Positions 20,354 to 30,184 of a DNA stretch of 64,000 nucleotides are shown piece by piece (the stretch's first letter is position 1; the number at the start of each line of letters is the position of its first letter). Below the pieces are notes generated by a model. That model saw only the letters and a list, made by a program, of their open reading frames with translations, had not been told where the DNA came from and did no database searches. This DNA is from Blastocatellia bacterium (GTDB lineage Bacteria; Acidobacteriota; Blastocatellia; HR10; J050), in contig JALSQX010000001.1 in the NCBI GenBank assembly GCA_026985075.1, forward strand, positions 34,025 through 98,024, written 5' to 3'. The position numbers and the translations under genes were made by a program.

Positions 20354-21103
20354 ATGAAACGTATGCCCGAAGGATTCACCGTGTGGTTCACCGGATTGCC
20401 CAGCTCGGGAAAGAGCACGTTAGCGCGCCTGCTGGAGCCGGTGATCCAGCAACGAGGATTACACGTTGAAGTATTCGATGGAGACGAAGTGCGGCAGCAC
20501 CTCTCTAAAGGATTGGGATTTTCCAAGGAGGATCGAGATGAGAATATTCGTCGCATCGCCTACGTCGCCGGATTGGTGACGCGCACCGGCGGTGTGGCCA
20601 TCACCTGTGCGATCTCGCCCTATCGAGCGCTTCGCCAGGAGGCGCGGCAGCGAATCGGACGGTTCGTCGAAGTGTTCGTTCACTGTCCAGTAGAGGAGTG
20701 CATCGAGCGGGATGTCAAAGGGCTCTACAAAAAGGCGCTCAGCGGTGAAATCCAGAATTTCACCGGCATCTCCGATCCCTATGAGGAGCCGGAGCATCCG
20801 GAGGTCGTGGTGGAGACGCATCGGGAATCGCCCGAAGAGAGTCTCTCCAAGATCGTGCGGCGCCTGGAGGAACTGGGCTATCTGCCGCCGGAGGGATTCG
20901 GTGGGCTGACGCCGGTCTCCGTGCCCACCTATCTCTATCGGGAGATCCAGCAGCGACTGGACCGAAGCCGGTTCCACGATGTCTCTCATTACGTGACGCA
21001 TCTGCTCGTCCAGGCGTTGGAGGATCTCGAAGAGATGCCCATCACCGATCAGCAACGGCAGCAGATTCTGGGACGATTGAGAGAGTTAGGATACGTGGAG
21101 TGA
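20354..21103 (+). CDS. cysC: adenylylsulfate kinase with C-terminal extension
   Basis: [17 protein letters not shown]-loop; [32 protein letters not shown]; extra tail after residue about 185. Confidence 0.9.
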   Translation: MKRMPEGFTVWFTGLPSSGKSTLARLLEPVIQQRGLHVEVFDGDEVRQHLSKGLGFSKEDRDENIRRIAYVAGLVTRTGGVAITCAISPYRALRQEARQRIGRFVEVFVHCPVEECIERDVKGLYKKALSGEIQNFTGISDPYEEPEHPEVVVETHRESPEESLSKIVRRLEELGYLPPEGFGGLTPVSVPTYLYREIQQRLDRSRFHDVSHYVTHLLVQALEDLEEMPITDQQRQQILGRLRELGYVE

Positions 21104-21213
21104 GCGACGGGTGGAGAGTGCTCTTGGAGCGAGAGCGCGGCACTCGTTGTTGGTTGCTTCGAGCAGGGGAGCCGAGAAGGTCGTCATGCTCGTCCTGATG
21201 GAGGTTCATACTG

Positions 21214-22356
21214 ATGATTCCCAAACCCCATGGTGGTAAACTCGTCGATCGCGTGTTGAGTGTCAGGGAGCGAGATCAAGTGCTCGCCGAGGTGGACGCG
21301 CTCCCTCAGTTGACGCTTCATACCGAACTGGCCACGGATGTGATGAACATTGCCACCGGCGTGTTCAGTCCGCTGGAAGGATTCATGAACGAGGACGATT
21401 TCCGGGGCGTGCTCCATCATAAGCGCCTCGCCAATGGTCTCCCGTGGACGATTCCCATCGTGCTCGACGTCGGCGAAGAGGACATCCGACGACTCGGGCG
21501 CCCGACGGTGCTCATGTGCGATGGTCATCCGGTGGCCTTGTTTCACCCGGGGAAGCCCTTCCGTTATGATAAAGAGGAATTTGCCCGGCAGGTATACGGG
21601 ACCACCGATCGCCGGCATCCGGGCGTGGCGCGCCTGGAGGGTATGAAGGAGTGGCTCGTGGGTGGAGAGGTCGATCTCATCCAGGAGATCGAAACGCCGT
21701 TTTATAAATATAGTCTCCGGCCGATCGAAACCCGCGTCTTATTCGAGACCAAAGGCTGGCGCACAGTGGTCGGCTTTCAGACGCGGAACGTTCCCCATCT
21801 CGGACATGAATACGTGCAGAAAACGGCGCTCACCTTCGCCGATGGACTGTTCATCAATCCGGTGATCGGTCGGAAGAAGCCTGGTGATTTCAAAGACGAG
21901 GTCATCCTCAAAGCCTATGACGCGCTGATGGCGCACTATTATTTGAAAGAACGCGCTGTGATGGCCATCTTGCGGACGGAAATGCGATATGCTGGTCCTC
22001 GGGAGGCCATCTTCCATGCCATCGTACGGAAAAACTTCGGCTGCACCTATTTCATCGTGGGGCGCGATCACGCCGGCGTGGGTGATTTCTACCCGCCATA
22101 TGCTGCCCAGGAGATCTTCGATGAGTTTCCCGATCTCGGCATCATGCCGCTCTTTTTCAAGGCATTCTTCCATTGCCGACGCTGTGGGAGCGTCGCTAAT
22201 GAGAAGACGTGCCCCCACGGCGAGGATGATCGATTGAACTTCAGCGGCACGCGATTGAGAGAACTGCTCTCCAAAGGTGAGTTGCCCCCCAAAGAACTCA
22301 TTCGACCCGAGGTGGCCAAGATCATCATCGAGTTCGGAGATCCGTTCGTCGCCTGA
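21214..22356 (+). CDS. sat: sulfate adenylyltransferase
   Basis: ATP-sulfurylase QTRNVPHLGHE, GRDHAGVGDFY; CRRCG...TCPHG zinc site; TRLRELLSKGELPP. Confidence 0.93.
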   Translation: MIPKPHGGKLVDRVLSVRERDQVLAEVDALPQLTLHTELATDVMNIATGVFSPLEGFMNEDDFRGVLHHKRLANGLPWTIPIVLDVGEEDIRRLGRPTVLMCDGHPVALFHPGKPFRYDKEEFARQVYGTTDRRHPGVARLEGMKEWLVGGEVDLIQEIETPFYKYSLRPIETRVLFETKGWRTVVGFQTRNVPHLGHEYVQKTALTFADGLFINPVIGRKKPGDFKDEVILKAYDALMAHYYLKERAVMAILRTEMRYAGPREAIFHAIVRKNFGCTYFIVGRDHAGVGDFYPPYAAQEIFDEFPDLGIMPLFFKAFFHCRRCGSVANEKTCPHGEDDRLNFSGTRLRELLSKGELPPKELIRPEVAKIIIEFGDPFVA

Positions 22357-24113
22357 GGCGCGAGCGATGAGGCACCCACCTTCGAGGATGGCCGGTATTC
22401 ATCCATCATCCATCCCATCCGGTGCGGCGCACGCGGCGACGTAGCGAAGGGCAACAGGCGCCAGTTCTGACTCGGCTGGTCGGGGATGAGGCGATGCTGT
22501 GTCACCCATTCGATGATGAGCGTGCGGATGTCCCGATTCGAGCGGTAGACGATGGGAGCCCGTTTCAGCATCGTGTATCCTCCACCACCATTGACGCGAT
22601 AATTGTTGGTGGCTACGCGGAACATTTGATCTGGATCGACGGGTTTCCCTCGAAACGTCAGATGGACGATGCGATCTCCCACCGGGCGGCGAAGGTCGAT
22701 ATCGTATCGGACACCTTCGGCAGTATCGAAGTTGAAGCCGGGAACGTCGGGATTCACCAGCTCGCGTGGCGTGGCTCCCGGACGGTAAGGGAGGAAGTAC
22801 CGCGCCGCATGTTCTAACGCCTGTTTGAGTTGGCGACCGGTCAATTCGACGACGACGAGCGTATTCTCGTAAATGTAAAGGCTGGCAATTTGTCGCACCG
22901 TCACCGGTCCAGCCGGGATGTGAACCGAGGGATTGAACATGGCGGCCAGGGAGACGTCGGCTTTCCCCACGTCCAATTGCACCCGATGAATGAGGTCCAG
23001 AATAGCCGTGTCCTTGAATCGCGCCTCGCGCCCATCCAGATCCCTGGCCGTCTGGCCAATCACCGTATCGAGCCAGGCTTCCGTTCGTTGATGGTATGGT
23101 CTGGCCAGATCCAGGATCTCCGCATCGGCGGTGACGGCGTCATTGACGGGGATCAATCGACCGTGTTTGGCCACTATTCGCCATCGCCCATCCGTCCCTC
23201 GCTCCAGGACGAGATCGACGCGGGCCAGATGCTCCGCCCACCGGCCGGCATTGACCAGCAAGACGCCATTGACCAATGCTTCCGGGACTCGCCGATGGGT
23301 ATGTCCCATGAGGATCACGTCCACACCGGGAACGGATTCGGCGATCTCATAGGCGCGATTCTCTCCGGGGATCTCAGAGGGCCGACGACGTCCCGTCTTC
23401 GGATCGCGATCCAGTCCCATATGAGCGGCGATGACGACGACGTCACATCGTTCCTTCCGGCGGAGAATGGGAACCCACCGCCGAGCTTCCTCCAGGGCAT
23501 CGCGAAATTCCAACCCGGCGTAGTTCTCCCTGTTCTCCCACACTGGCACCCCAGGAGTCGTCAACCCGAGAACGCCCACTCGCACACTCCCCACTTCGCG
23601 GATCGCATAAGGCGCGAAATAATTCGATCCATCGCTCTGGCGAGTGATGTTGGCCGAGAGCCAGGGAAAACCAGCTTGACGCCGTGCCTTGTCAATCACC
23701 TGGAGACCAAAATTGAATTCGTGATTCCCCACTGTCATGGCGTCATAGCCCATGTAGCTCATGACCAGCATCATGGGATCGGGCCATGTTCGCGCTCTCG
23801 TGTGATGATAATAGACGAGCGGCGTGCCTTGAATGCCATCGCCGTTGTCGATGAGGAGTGTATTGGGTTGCTCTCGACGAATCTGTTTGACGATGGTGAA
23901 GATCTTGGCCAGGCCACGATTGGCCGGCCGATCAGTGTAATAGTCGATCGGATAGATGTTCCCATGAACGTCGGTCGTACCGAGAAGCGTGATCGAGGTC
24001 CGCGCCGGTGGATCGACATCGAAACGCTCAGCGCTCCAGGCACCCAGGCCGAGAAGAGCGAGGGCGAGGAGCAGAGAGGAGGTACTACGAAATCGCCACT
24101 GACGGTCTTCCAT
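22089..24113 (-). CDS. 5'-nucleotidase / 2',3'-cyclic phosphodiesterase family, secreted; frame runs antisense into sat
   Basis: SITLLGTTDVHGNIYP, LLIDNGDGIQGTPL, TVGNHEFNFG; signal-like N-terminus; stop only at 22089. Confidence 0.85.
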   Translation of the reverse strand: MEDRQWRFRSTSSLLLALALLGLGAWSAERFDVDPPARTSITLLGTTDVHGNIYPIDYYTDRPANRGLAKIFTIVKQIRREQPNTLLIDNGDGIQGTPLVYYHHTRARTWPDPMMLVMSYMGYDAMTVGNHEFNFGLQVIDKARRQAGFPWLSANITRQSDGSNYFAPYAIREVGSVRVGVLGLTTPGVPVWENRENYAGLEFRDALEEARRWVPILRRKERCDVVVIAAHMGLDRDPKTGRRRPSEIPGENRAYEIAESVPGVDVILMGHTHRRVPEALVNGVLLVNAGRWAEHLARVDLVLERGTDGRWRIVAKHGRLIPVNDAVTADAEILDLARPYHQRTEAWLDTVIGQTARDLDGREARFKDTAILDLIHRVQLDVGKADVSLAAMFNPSVHIPAGPVTVRQIASLYIYENTLVVVELTGRQLKQALEHAARYFLPYRPGATPRELVNPDVPGFNFDTAEGVRYDIDLRRPVGDRIVHLTFRGKPVDPDQMFRVATNNYRVNGGGGYTMLKRAPIVYRSNRDIRTLIIEWVTQHRLIPDQPSQNWRLLPFATSPRAPHRMGWMMDEYRPSSKVGASSLAPQATNGSPNSMMILATSGRMSSLGGNSPLESSSLNRVPLKFNRSSSPWGHVFSLATLPQRRQWKNALKKSGMMPRSGNSSKISWAAYGG

Positions 24114-24449
24114 GTTGATCAGCCTTCGCGTTCTTCGATCGGGCGAGTAATTATGAATCAATCAGTGAATCGGCGGCAAGTTGGTGAGAGTTGATCGGTG
24201 ACACGTTCATCCTGCTTCGTGAGAGCGAATAGCCATCATCACCGATGCGCAGAGGGCGGAGAAGAACGGTGGATCCTCACGTCTGACTCAACGCTCGAAC
24301 GTTGTTCGCCAGGGAACGGTTCTCTCCAGCGCGCCGATCAGCGGTTGGGAGTTCCCGGGAGGACGTCATGCACCAAGAGGCGCACCTGAGCGAGCGATCT
24401 TTCACCATAGGCGGGCACGAGTCATTCTTCTTTGGCCCCATTCCTCGAA

Positions 24450-24808
24450 TACCCTGGAGCTGGCCTTCGAGGATGGTGGCGCTTCCGACCCAGAGGACGA
24501 GACGTGACCCCTCCCCGCTGACCGGCCGCAGAGCCTCCCAGCAGGAAGGTGAGCCGTCCGTGACCGGCCGACGCCATGACCCCTCCCCGCAGCCAGGCTA
24601 CGGGGGCTCTCTCCAAGCTCTGTGCCCATCTGTGGACGATGAATGCGATTGCATAGTCATCGAAACGATAATCCCGTACAACATCTGTGTCCATCCGTGG
24701 CGATGAATGGCCTCCTGTTACTCGCAGAACCAGGCGCGCTCCTCCGTCCGGTACCGAACGTCTTCGCTCAGGCCCCGAAACCGGCCTTCGAGGATAGTGA
24801 CGCTCCTT
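24450..24808. repeat. cluster of dispersed imperfect-palindrome elements
   Basis: elements at about 24450-24484, 24507-24540, 24577-24615, 24769-24808, similar to those at 3.6, 9.5, 36.9 and 43.3 kb. Confidence 0.65.
24621..24709 (+). repeat. two short direct repeats TGTGYCCATCYGTGG(AC)GATGAATG
   Basis: 24621-24645 and 24686-24709. Confidence 0.65.
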
Positions 24809-25249
24809 GCTCTGAGGAAGCTGGCCGTTAGAACTCACACCGACCGATCTACCGTCCCGCGCTTGGTGACGCACGGGTATGGCAACGACGTCAAGCTGCT
24901 CGCACCAGCCAATCTGCTATCCTTACAAAACGGATCGGATGGATCTTGTTCTAGAGACGATGCCCCGCCCGCTTTCAAAAAGGGTGGCGCCGAATGGCAT
25001 CTGGCGTTACTCGTTCTCCAGTGGTCGATCATAGCCGATGATCGATCTTCTCCCTTGTACGTGCGCCCTCCGAGTTCTCCGGTGTGGTCATCACAAGCTG
25101 GCCAGGATCGACCACCTCTCGGAGATGGGGCCGCCTTTTCAAGACTCATGGGAATGGGGAGATCAGTATCCTGGCGCGTGCTTCGGGCTTTTTTGCGCGC
25201 CTTCCGGATTGTTGACTCCCGGTTGGTGCTTCCCGGGCTTTGATCCACG

Positions 25250-25278
25250 TTGACAACTGATGGTCTCTTTGGTAGGGT
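25250..25278 (+). promoter_or_regulatory. putative promoter TTGACA-N17-TAGGGT
   Basis: Sequence match about 60 bp upstream of ATG 25340. Confidence 0.45.
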
Positions 25279-25339
25279 TCCTTCCTCGCTGTCATCGAAG
25301 CGTGGAATGGAGTTTCGGACGCAGGGAGGAAAATGCAGG

Positions 25340-26089
25340 ATGAACCGCTTTCGAATGCTCATCGCCCTATTCGTCGTGATCGCCGTTTCAGGAGTTCTCA
25401 CCACTGCCTCCACGCCGCCGCGAGCGGTTCAGGAGCCCGAGGATCTCACCGTCGTCCCCCGCACGCCGGTGGTGTATGAAGGAATGCGAATTCAAGCTGG
25501 ATTGCAACTCCCTGACGGAACCTGGAAGACGCGACCGGTTCAACAGCGAATTCCTTGCATCGGGAAGATCACCGCCGGCGTTCCCATCTTCTCGGCGGTG
25601 CAGGTCGAACAAGTGGGCTCCGAGCCCGAATGGAAAGAGATACCCATCGAGTTCAAAGACATCGAACAAACGTTCACCACGCGCGTCTTGATCGTTCCCA
25701 CCGAGGGAATCATCGATGACCTGCAAGTGAATGTGACTGCGGGCGGTGAACCGCTTCGCGTCGAGGCAGAGACGACCGCACCGATTGCCGTCATGGAATT
25801 GGTCGGTGAGACGACGCTCGAGCTGGAGCTCCCTCGGATCACCCGCGAGATCGCCAAGATCGTGTTGAACATATTGGATCTTCGACGGAACATCAATCTG
25901 GACGAGGCGTTGAGCCAACTGGAGATTCCCAATATGCATCTGCGATGGATTCCCGTTTCGGCCGAAGGCATCGCCGAATTCGTCTCTCCCGATCCCAACA
26001 TGCCTCCCGGATTGCAGCAGCAACTGGCCGATATGGACACTGTCCGCGTCCACATTATTGGAGCGGGATCATTACGGCTGCTCCGCTGA
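25340..26089 (+). CDS. hypothetical secreted protein
   Basis: Signal peptide MNRFRMLIALFVVIAVSGVLTTAS; RBS ggagg. Confidence 0.75.
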   Translation: MNRFRMLIALFVVIAVSGVLTTASTPPRAVQEPEDLTVVPRTPVVYEGMRIQAGLQLPDGTWKTRPVQQRIPCIGKITAGVPIFSAVQVEQVGSEPEWKEIPIEFKDIEQTFTTRVLIVPTEGIIDDLQVNVTAGGEPLRVEAETTAPIAVMELVGETTLELELPRITREIAKIVLNILDLRRNINLDEALSQLEIPNMHLRWIPVSAEGIAEFVSPDPNMPPGLQQQLADMDTVRVHIIGAGSLRLLR

Positions 26090-26223
26090 ATTGAACAGGC
26101 TCCGGTCTCTGTGCATCCGGGTTCGACTGCCTTGGCCGATCATCCTGATCTCTGCTCCATCTCGTTGGAAGTGGAAGCACCCGCTTGCTTGACTCGCTTC
26201 CATCGGGGAGATTACCATCAACG

Positions 26224-28848
26224 ATGATGGCGCGGAAGAAACTCGTTCTCATCGATGGCATGTCGAACGTCTATCGCGCGTACTTTGCTATCCCTCGCCT
26301 CTCTAACCGCCAGGGACTGCCCACCAATGCCATTTATGGATTCACGACCATGCTGCGAAAGGTCCTCAAAGACGAGCGGCCGGATTACATCGCCGTCGTT
26401 TTTGACACGGAAGAGCCCACCTTTCGACACGAGATGCATCCCGAGTATAAAGCGAATCGAGCGGAGATGCCCGACGACATGGCCTTGCAGATGCCCTATA
26501 TCCTTCGCGTCTGTGAAGCCTTGCGCATTCCCGTGCTAAAAATTCCCGGCTACGAAGCCGATGATATCATCGGGACGCTGGCTCGACGTGCTGAGAAGGA
26601 GAAGATGGACGTCGTCATCGTATCTAATGACAAGGATCTCTGTCAGTTGGTCGATGATCACGTCGTCGTCGTGAAGGCGGATCGGCAGACGACCACGGTA
26701 CTCGATCGCAAGGGGGTTGAGGAGCGACTGGGCGTGCCGCCGGAAAAGGTCGTTGATGTGTTGGCTCTGTGGGGCGACGCCTCCGATAACATCCCCGGCG
26801 CGCCGGGCATTGGTGAGAAGGGCAGTGCACAGATCATCAAGCAGTTCGGATCATTGGAGAACGCGCTCGCCCATTGGGATCAGGTCAAGCGCAAGTCGTA
26901 TCGAGAGGCGCTTCGCGATTATAAGGAGCAAATCCTGAAATCGCGCGAGCTGGTCACGATCAGAACTGATCTCCCCATCGACATCGACTGGGAGGCGCTT
27001 CGATATCGGGAGCCGGATCCCGATGAGACAATCGCGCTGTTCACCGAGTTGGATTTCGCGTCCCTGCTCAAGGACTTCATCGATCTCGATACCAGGAAAG
27101 TCGCCGCTCGGACGGCGCGCGCCGCGCGACCAACTGCAGAACCGCCGGGTGAATATCGCGTGGTGACCGATCGGCAGGAAGCCCGACGGATCCTCGATGG
27201 GCTCTGGGAGCGCGATCGCTTCGCGTTCGTCCTGGATATGAACGCCGATGAGGTGAGAGGCGTTTCCTTGGCCACTCGGCCGCGCTCGGCCAGCTACATC
27301 GATCTCACAACAAGCGGCCTCTCGCTCGACGATTTCCAGGAAGCGTTCGAAAACGGCCTGTTGGCCAAGACGACGCACGATTTGAAGCAGACGCTCAAGC
27401 TGTTCCTGCCTCGCCGTATGGCCATCGAGGGGTCGATCGATGATGTCATGATCGCTTCCTGGTTGTTGGATCCCAATCGCGGAAAGTACGATCTGGCCAC
27501 CATCGCGCGGGAGCACCTGGGCATCGACGTTCCCACCGAGGCGACGGCCGAGCATCTGGCCGAACAAGCTGATGTCATCTGGCGGCTGACCGGTGAGTTG
27601 CGCCAGCAATTGAAGGAGAATGAACTGACGAAGCTCTACGAAGAGATGGAATTGCCGCTCGTGGAGATTCTGGCCGACATGGAGCTGGCTGGCATTCGCG
27701 TCGATCCTCAAGTACTCCGGGAGGTGGGCGAGGAGCTGGAAGCCGAGCTGGAGGAGCTCTCCCAGAAGATTTATCGCGAAGCGGGACGGGAATTCAACAT
27801 CAACTCGCCCCAGCAACTAGCCGGAGTGTTCGAGGCCCTGCACATCGAGGTCACGCGCAAGACGAGAAAGACGGGGCGGATGTCGACCAGCGCTGACGTC
27901 CTCGAGGGATTGGCGTCTCAATATCCCATCGCCCGGTACGTTCTCGAATATCGCGAATTGGCCAAGTTGAAGGGAACGTACGTGGACGCGCTGCCCAAGT
28001 TGATCAATCCTCAGACCGGTCGAATTCACACGACGTTCGATCAGACGGGAACGGCGACCGGTCGGCTGTCATCGAAGAATCCCAATCTGCAGAACATCCC
28101 CGTTCGCTCTGAACGCGGGCGCGAGATTCGTAAAGCATTCGTCGCCGCTCCTGGTCATCGACTCATCTCCGCCGACTATTCGCAGATCGATCTGCGCGTT
28201 CTGGCGCATATGACGGGCGATGAGGCGATGACGCGGGCGTTTCGCGAGGGGCGCGATATCCACGCCGAGGTCGCACGCACCGTGTTCGGGGCCAAGACGG
28301 AAAAAGAGGAACGAGAGTTGCGTCGCCTGGCCAAGATCGTCAATTTCGCCATCGCTTATGGCATCGGCGCGTTCGGTCTCTCTCAACGGGTGGGTCTCTC
28401 GCGGAGAGAAGCGCAAGCTGTGATCGAGAATTATTACCGGCGCTATCCGGGCGTCCGTCGCTACATGGAAGAGACGCCCAAGCTGGCGCGGAAACAGGGC
28501 TTCGTCCGAAGCCTCTGTGGGCGCATCCGTCCCATTCCCCAGATCGCGAACAAGAATTATGCCGTCCGCCAACGCGCCGAGCGCGAAGCCATCAATGCGC
28601 CCATTCAAGGTGGTAGTGCCGATATCTTCAAACTGGGCATGATTCGCGTCTATCGGGCGTTGAAGCGGGAAGGGCTCAAGGCGCGCATGGTCCTTCAGGT
28701 TCACGATGAGCTTCTTCTGGAAGTTCCGGTGCGGGAGGTCAAACGGGTGCGCGAGCTGGTCAAACAGGAGATGGAACAGGCTTATCCGTTGCGCGTTCCG
28801 CTGGTCGTCGAAGTCGGCGAGGGGAAGAATTGGTTGGAAGTCAAGTAG
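26224..28848 (+). CDS. polA: DNA polymerase I
   Basis: 5'-nuclease domain (GDASDNIPGAPGIGEKG), polymerase motifs (ADYSQIDLRVLAHM, KIVNFAIAYG, QVHDELLLEVP). Confidence 0.97.
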   Translation: MMARKKLVLIDGMSNVYRAYFAIPRLSNRQGLPTNAIYGFTTMLRKVLKDERPDYIAVVFDTEEPTFRHEMHPEYKANRAEMPDDMALQMPYILRVCEALRIPVLKIPGYEADDIIGTLARRAEKEKMDVVIVSNDKDLCQLVDDHVVVVKADRQTTTVLDRKGVEERLGVPPEKVVDVLALWGDASDNIPGAPGIGEKGSAQIIKQFGSLENALAHWDQVKRKSYREALRDYKEQILKSRELVTIRTDLPIDIDWEALRYREPDPDETIALFTELDFASLLKDFIDLDTRKVAARTARAARPTAEPPGEYRVVTDRQEARRILDGLWERDRFAFVLDMNADEVRGVSLATRPRSASYIDLTTSGLSLDDFQEAFENGLLAKTTHDLKQTLKLFLPRRMAIEGSIDDVMIASWLLDPNRGKYDLATIAREHLGIDVPTEATAEHLAEQADVIWRLTGELRQQLKENELTKLYEEMELPLVEILADMELAGIRVDPQVLREVGEELEAELEELSQKIYREAGREFNINSPQQLAGVFEALHIEVTRKTRKTGRMSTSADVLEGLASQYPIARYVLEYRELAKLKGTYVDALPKLINPQTGRIHTTFDQTGTATGRLSSKNPNLQNIPVRSERGREIRKAFVAAPGHRLISADYSQIDLRVLAHMTGDEAMTRAFREGRDIHAEVARTVFGAKTEKEERELRRLAKIVNFAIAYGIGAFGLSQRVGLSRREAQAVIENYYRRYPGVRRYMEETPKLARKQGFVRSLCGRIRPIPQIANKNYAVRQRAEREAINAPIQGGSADIFKLGMIRVYRALKREGLKARMVLQVHDELLLEVPVREVKRVRELVKQEMEQAYPLRVPLVVEVGEGKNWLEVK

Positions 28849-29003
28849 ACGAGAAGGCGAGGTGGTCGCACGCTCGTCGCAGAGAGGCGGCGCCGCTGCG
28901 CCCGCCAGCCGATCCTTCAGTATAGGGATGATCGAGGGCGAGTGGACGCCGGATCGTCATCGGGATAGCGGGAGGGCCGAGCGTGGGCGTTGAAAAAGGT
29001 TCG

Positions 29004-29918
29004 ATGATTCTCGTCACCGGAGCGACCGGGTTCATTGGCCGTCGCTTGTCGGCGGCGCTCGATGAGTGCGGCTACGAAGTCGCCGTTTTGTCACGCCAGC
29101 CATCGCGCGCGCAGCAACGGGTGCCCCAGGCTAAGCTCGTCGAGGCTTGGAATCCACTCTCCGAACCCGCTCCCGTCCACGTCATCGAGCGCGTGCAGGG
29201 CATCGTTCATCTGGCCGGGGAGACGGTGGCCGGCCGCTGGACTGAAGCGCGAAAACGAGCCATTCGCGAGAGCCGCGTGCAGGGGACACGGAATCTGGTC
29301 GCTGCCGTGGCACAGACCGGGAATCGCCCTCGCGTTCTCGTCTCGGCCTCAGCAGTGGGCTATTATGGTGATCGCGGCGAAGAGATGTTGACCGAACAAT
29401 CGGCGCCAGGGCGTGACTTTCTCGCCGAGGTCTGTCAAGCCTGGGAAGCCGAAGCGGCGCGCGCCGAGGACCTCGGCGTGCGCGTCGTGCGGTTGCGCAT
29501 CGGATTAGTCATGGGCCCCGATGGTGGTGCGCTCAAGGAGATGCTTCCCCTGTTTCGTTTAGGATTGGGCGCGCCGCTGGGCAGCGGGCGACAATGGTGG
29601 TCGTGGATTCATCGTGACGATGTCGTGGGATTAGCCATCGAGGCGCTGGAGAAGGACGCCCTCTCCGGACCGGTCAACGCTACCGCCCCCGCGCCGGTGC
29701 GGAATAGCGAGTTCACGCGAACGCTCGGGCGCGTCCTCCGCCGTCCGACATGGCCCATGGGCGTACCCGCTTTCGTCCTTTGTATGCTCCAGGGAGAGTT
29801 CGCCGACGTGCTGCTGGCCAGTCAACGCGTCATCCCGACGCGCGCCCAGGCCATCGGTTACCCATTCCGATACGCCGACCTCGAACCGGCGCTTCGCGCC
29901 TGTGTGGAGAGGCGATGA
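29004..29918 (+). CDS. TIGR01777-type NAD-dependent epimerase (YfcH-like); alternative GTG start 28983
   Basis: MILVTGATGFIGRRLSAAL; SASAVGYYGDRGEE; LRIGLVMGPDGGAL. Confidence 0.88.
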   Translation: MILVTGATGFIGRRLSAALDECGYEVAVLSRQPSRAQQRVPQAKLVEAWNPLSEPAPVHVIERVQGIVHLAGETVAGRWTEARKRAIRESRVQGTRNLVAAVAQTGNRPRVLVSASAVGYYGDRGEEMLTEQSAPGRDFLAEVCQAWEAEAARAEDLGVRVVRLRIGLVMGPDGGALKEMLPLFRLGLGAPLGSGRQWWSWIHRDDVVGLAIEALEKDALSGPVNATAPAPVRNSEFTRTLGRVLRRPTWPMGVPAFVLCMLQGEFADVLLASQRVIPTRAQAIGYPFRYADLEPALRACVERR

Positions 29919-30184
29919 AGCCGATGGAGAGTGGTCCATAAGAGTCGCCCGTTCGCAGGCAGTATCCATGAGACGGTGACTCCGTTCCTGTAGCCGTAAC
30001 ACGCGCGGTGACCAGCGTTCAGAAGCCAGGTTGGTCACTGGCGAGCAGTCCCTCATCCGCGGGGGGCGCTCCTGAGCTCGCCTTTTAAGGAAGAGGCGCG
30101 AAAGCAAACCTCCATCGGTGTTCATTCGGCGCGCCGTCCTCGACAAACGCACGTCCCCCGACTAGTATTTCCTGATCGAAAGTG

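Noticed and set aside
22830-24194. 454-aa plus-strand ORF
   Set aside because: Antisense to the clearly recognisable 5'-nucleotidase
24302-25413. Overlapping ORFs on both strands (24302-24706, 24422-24874, 24707-25243, 24835-25413)
   Set aside because: Low-complexity Ser/Arg/Pro translations through palindromic repeats; no signal of real coding
26851-27816. 321-aa minus-strand ORF
   Set aside because: Antisense to polA
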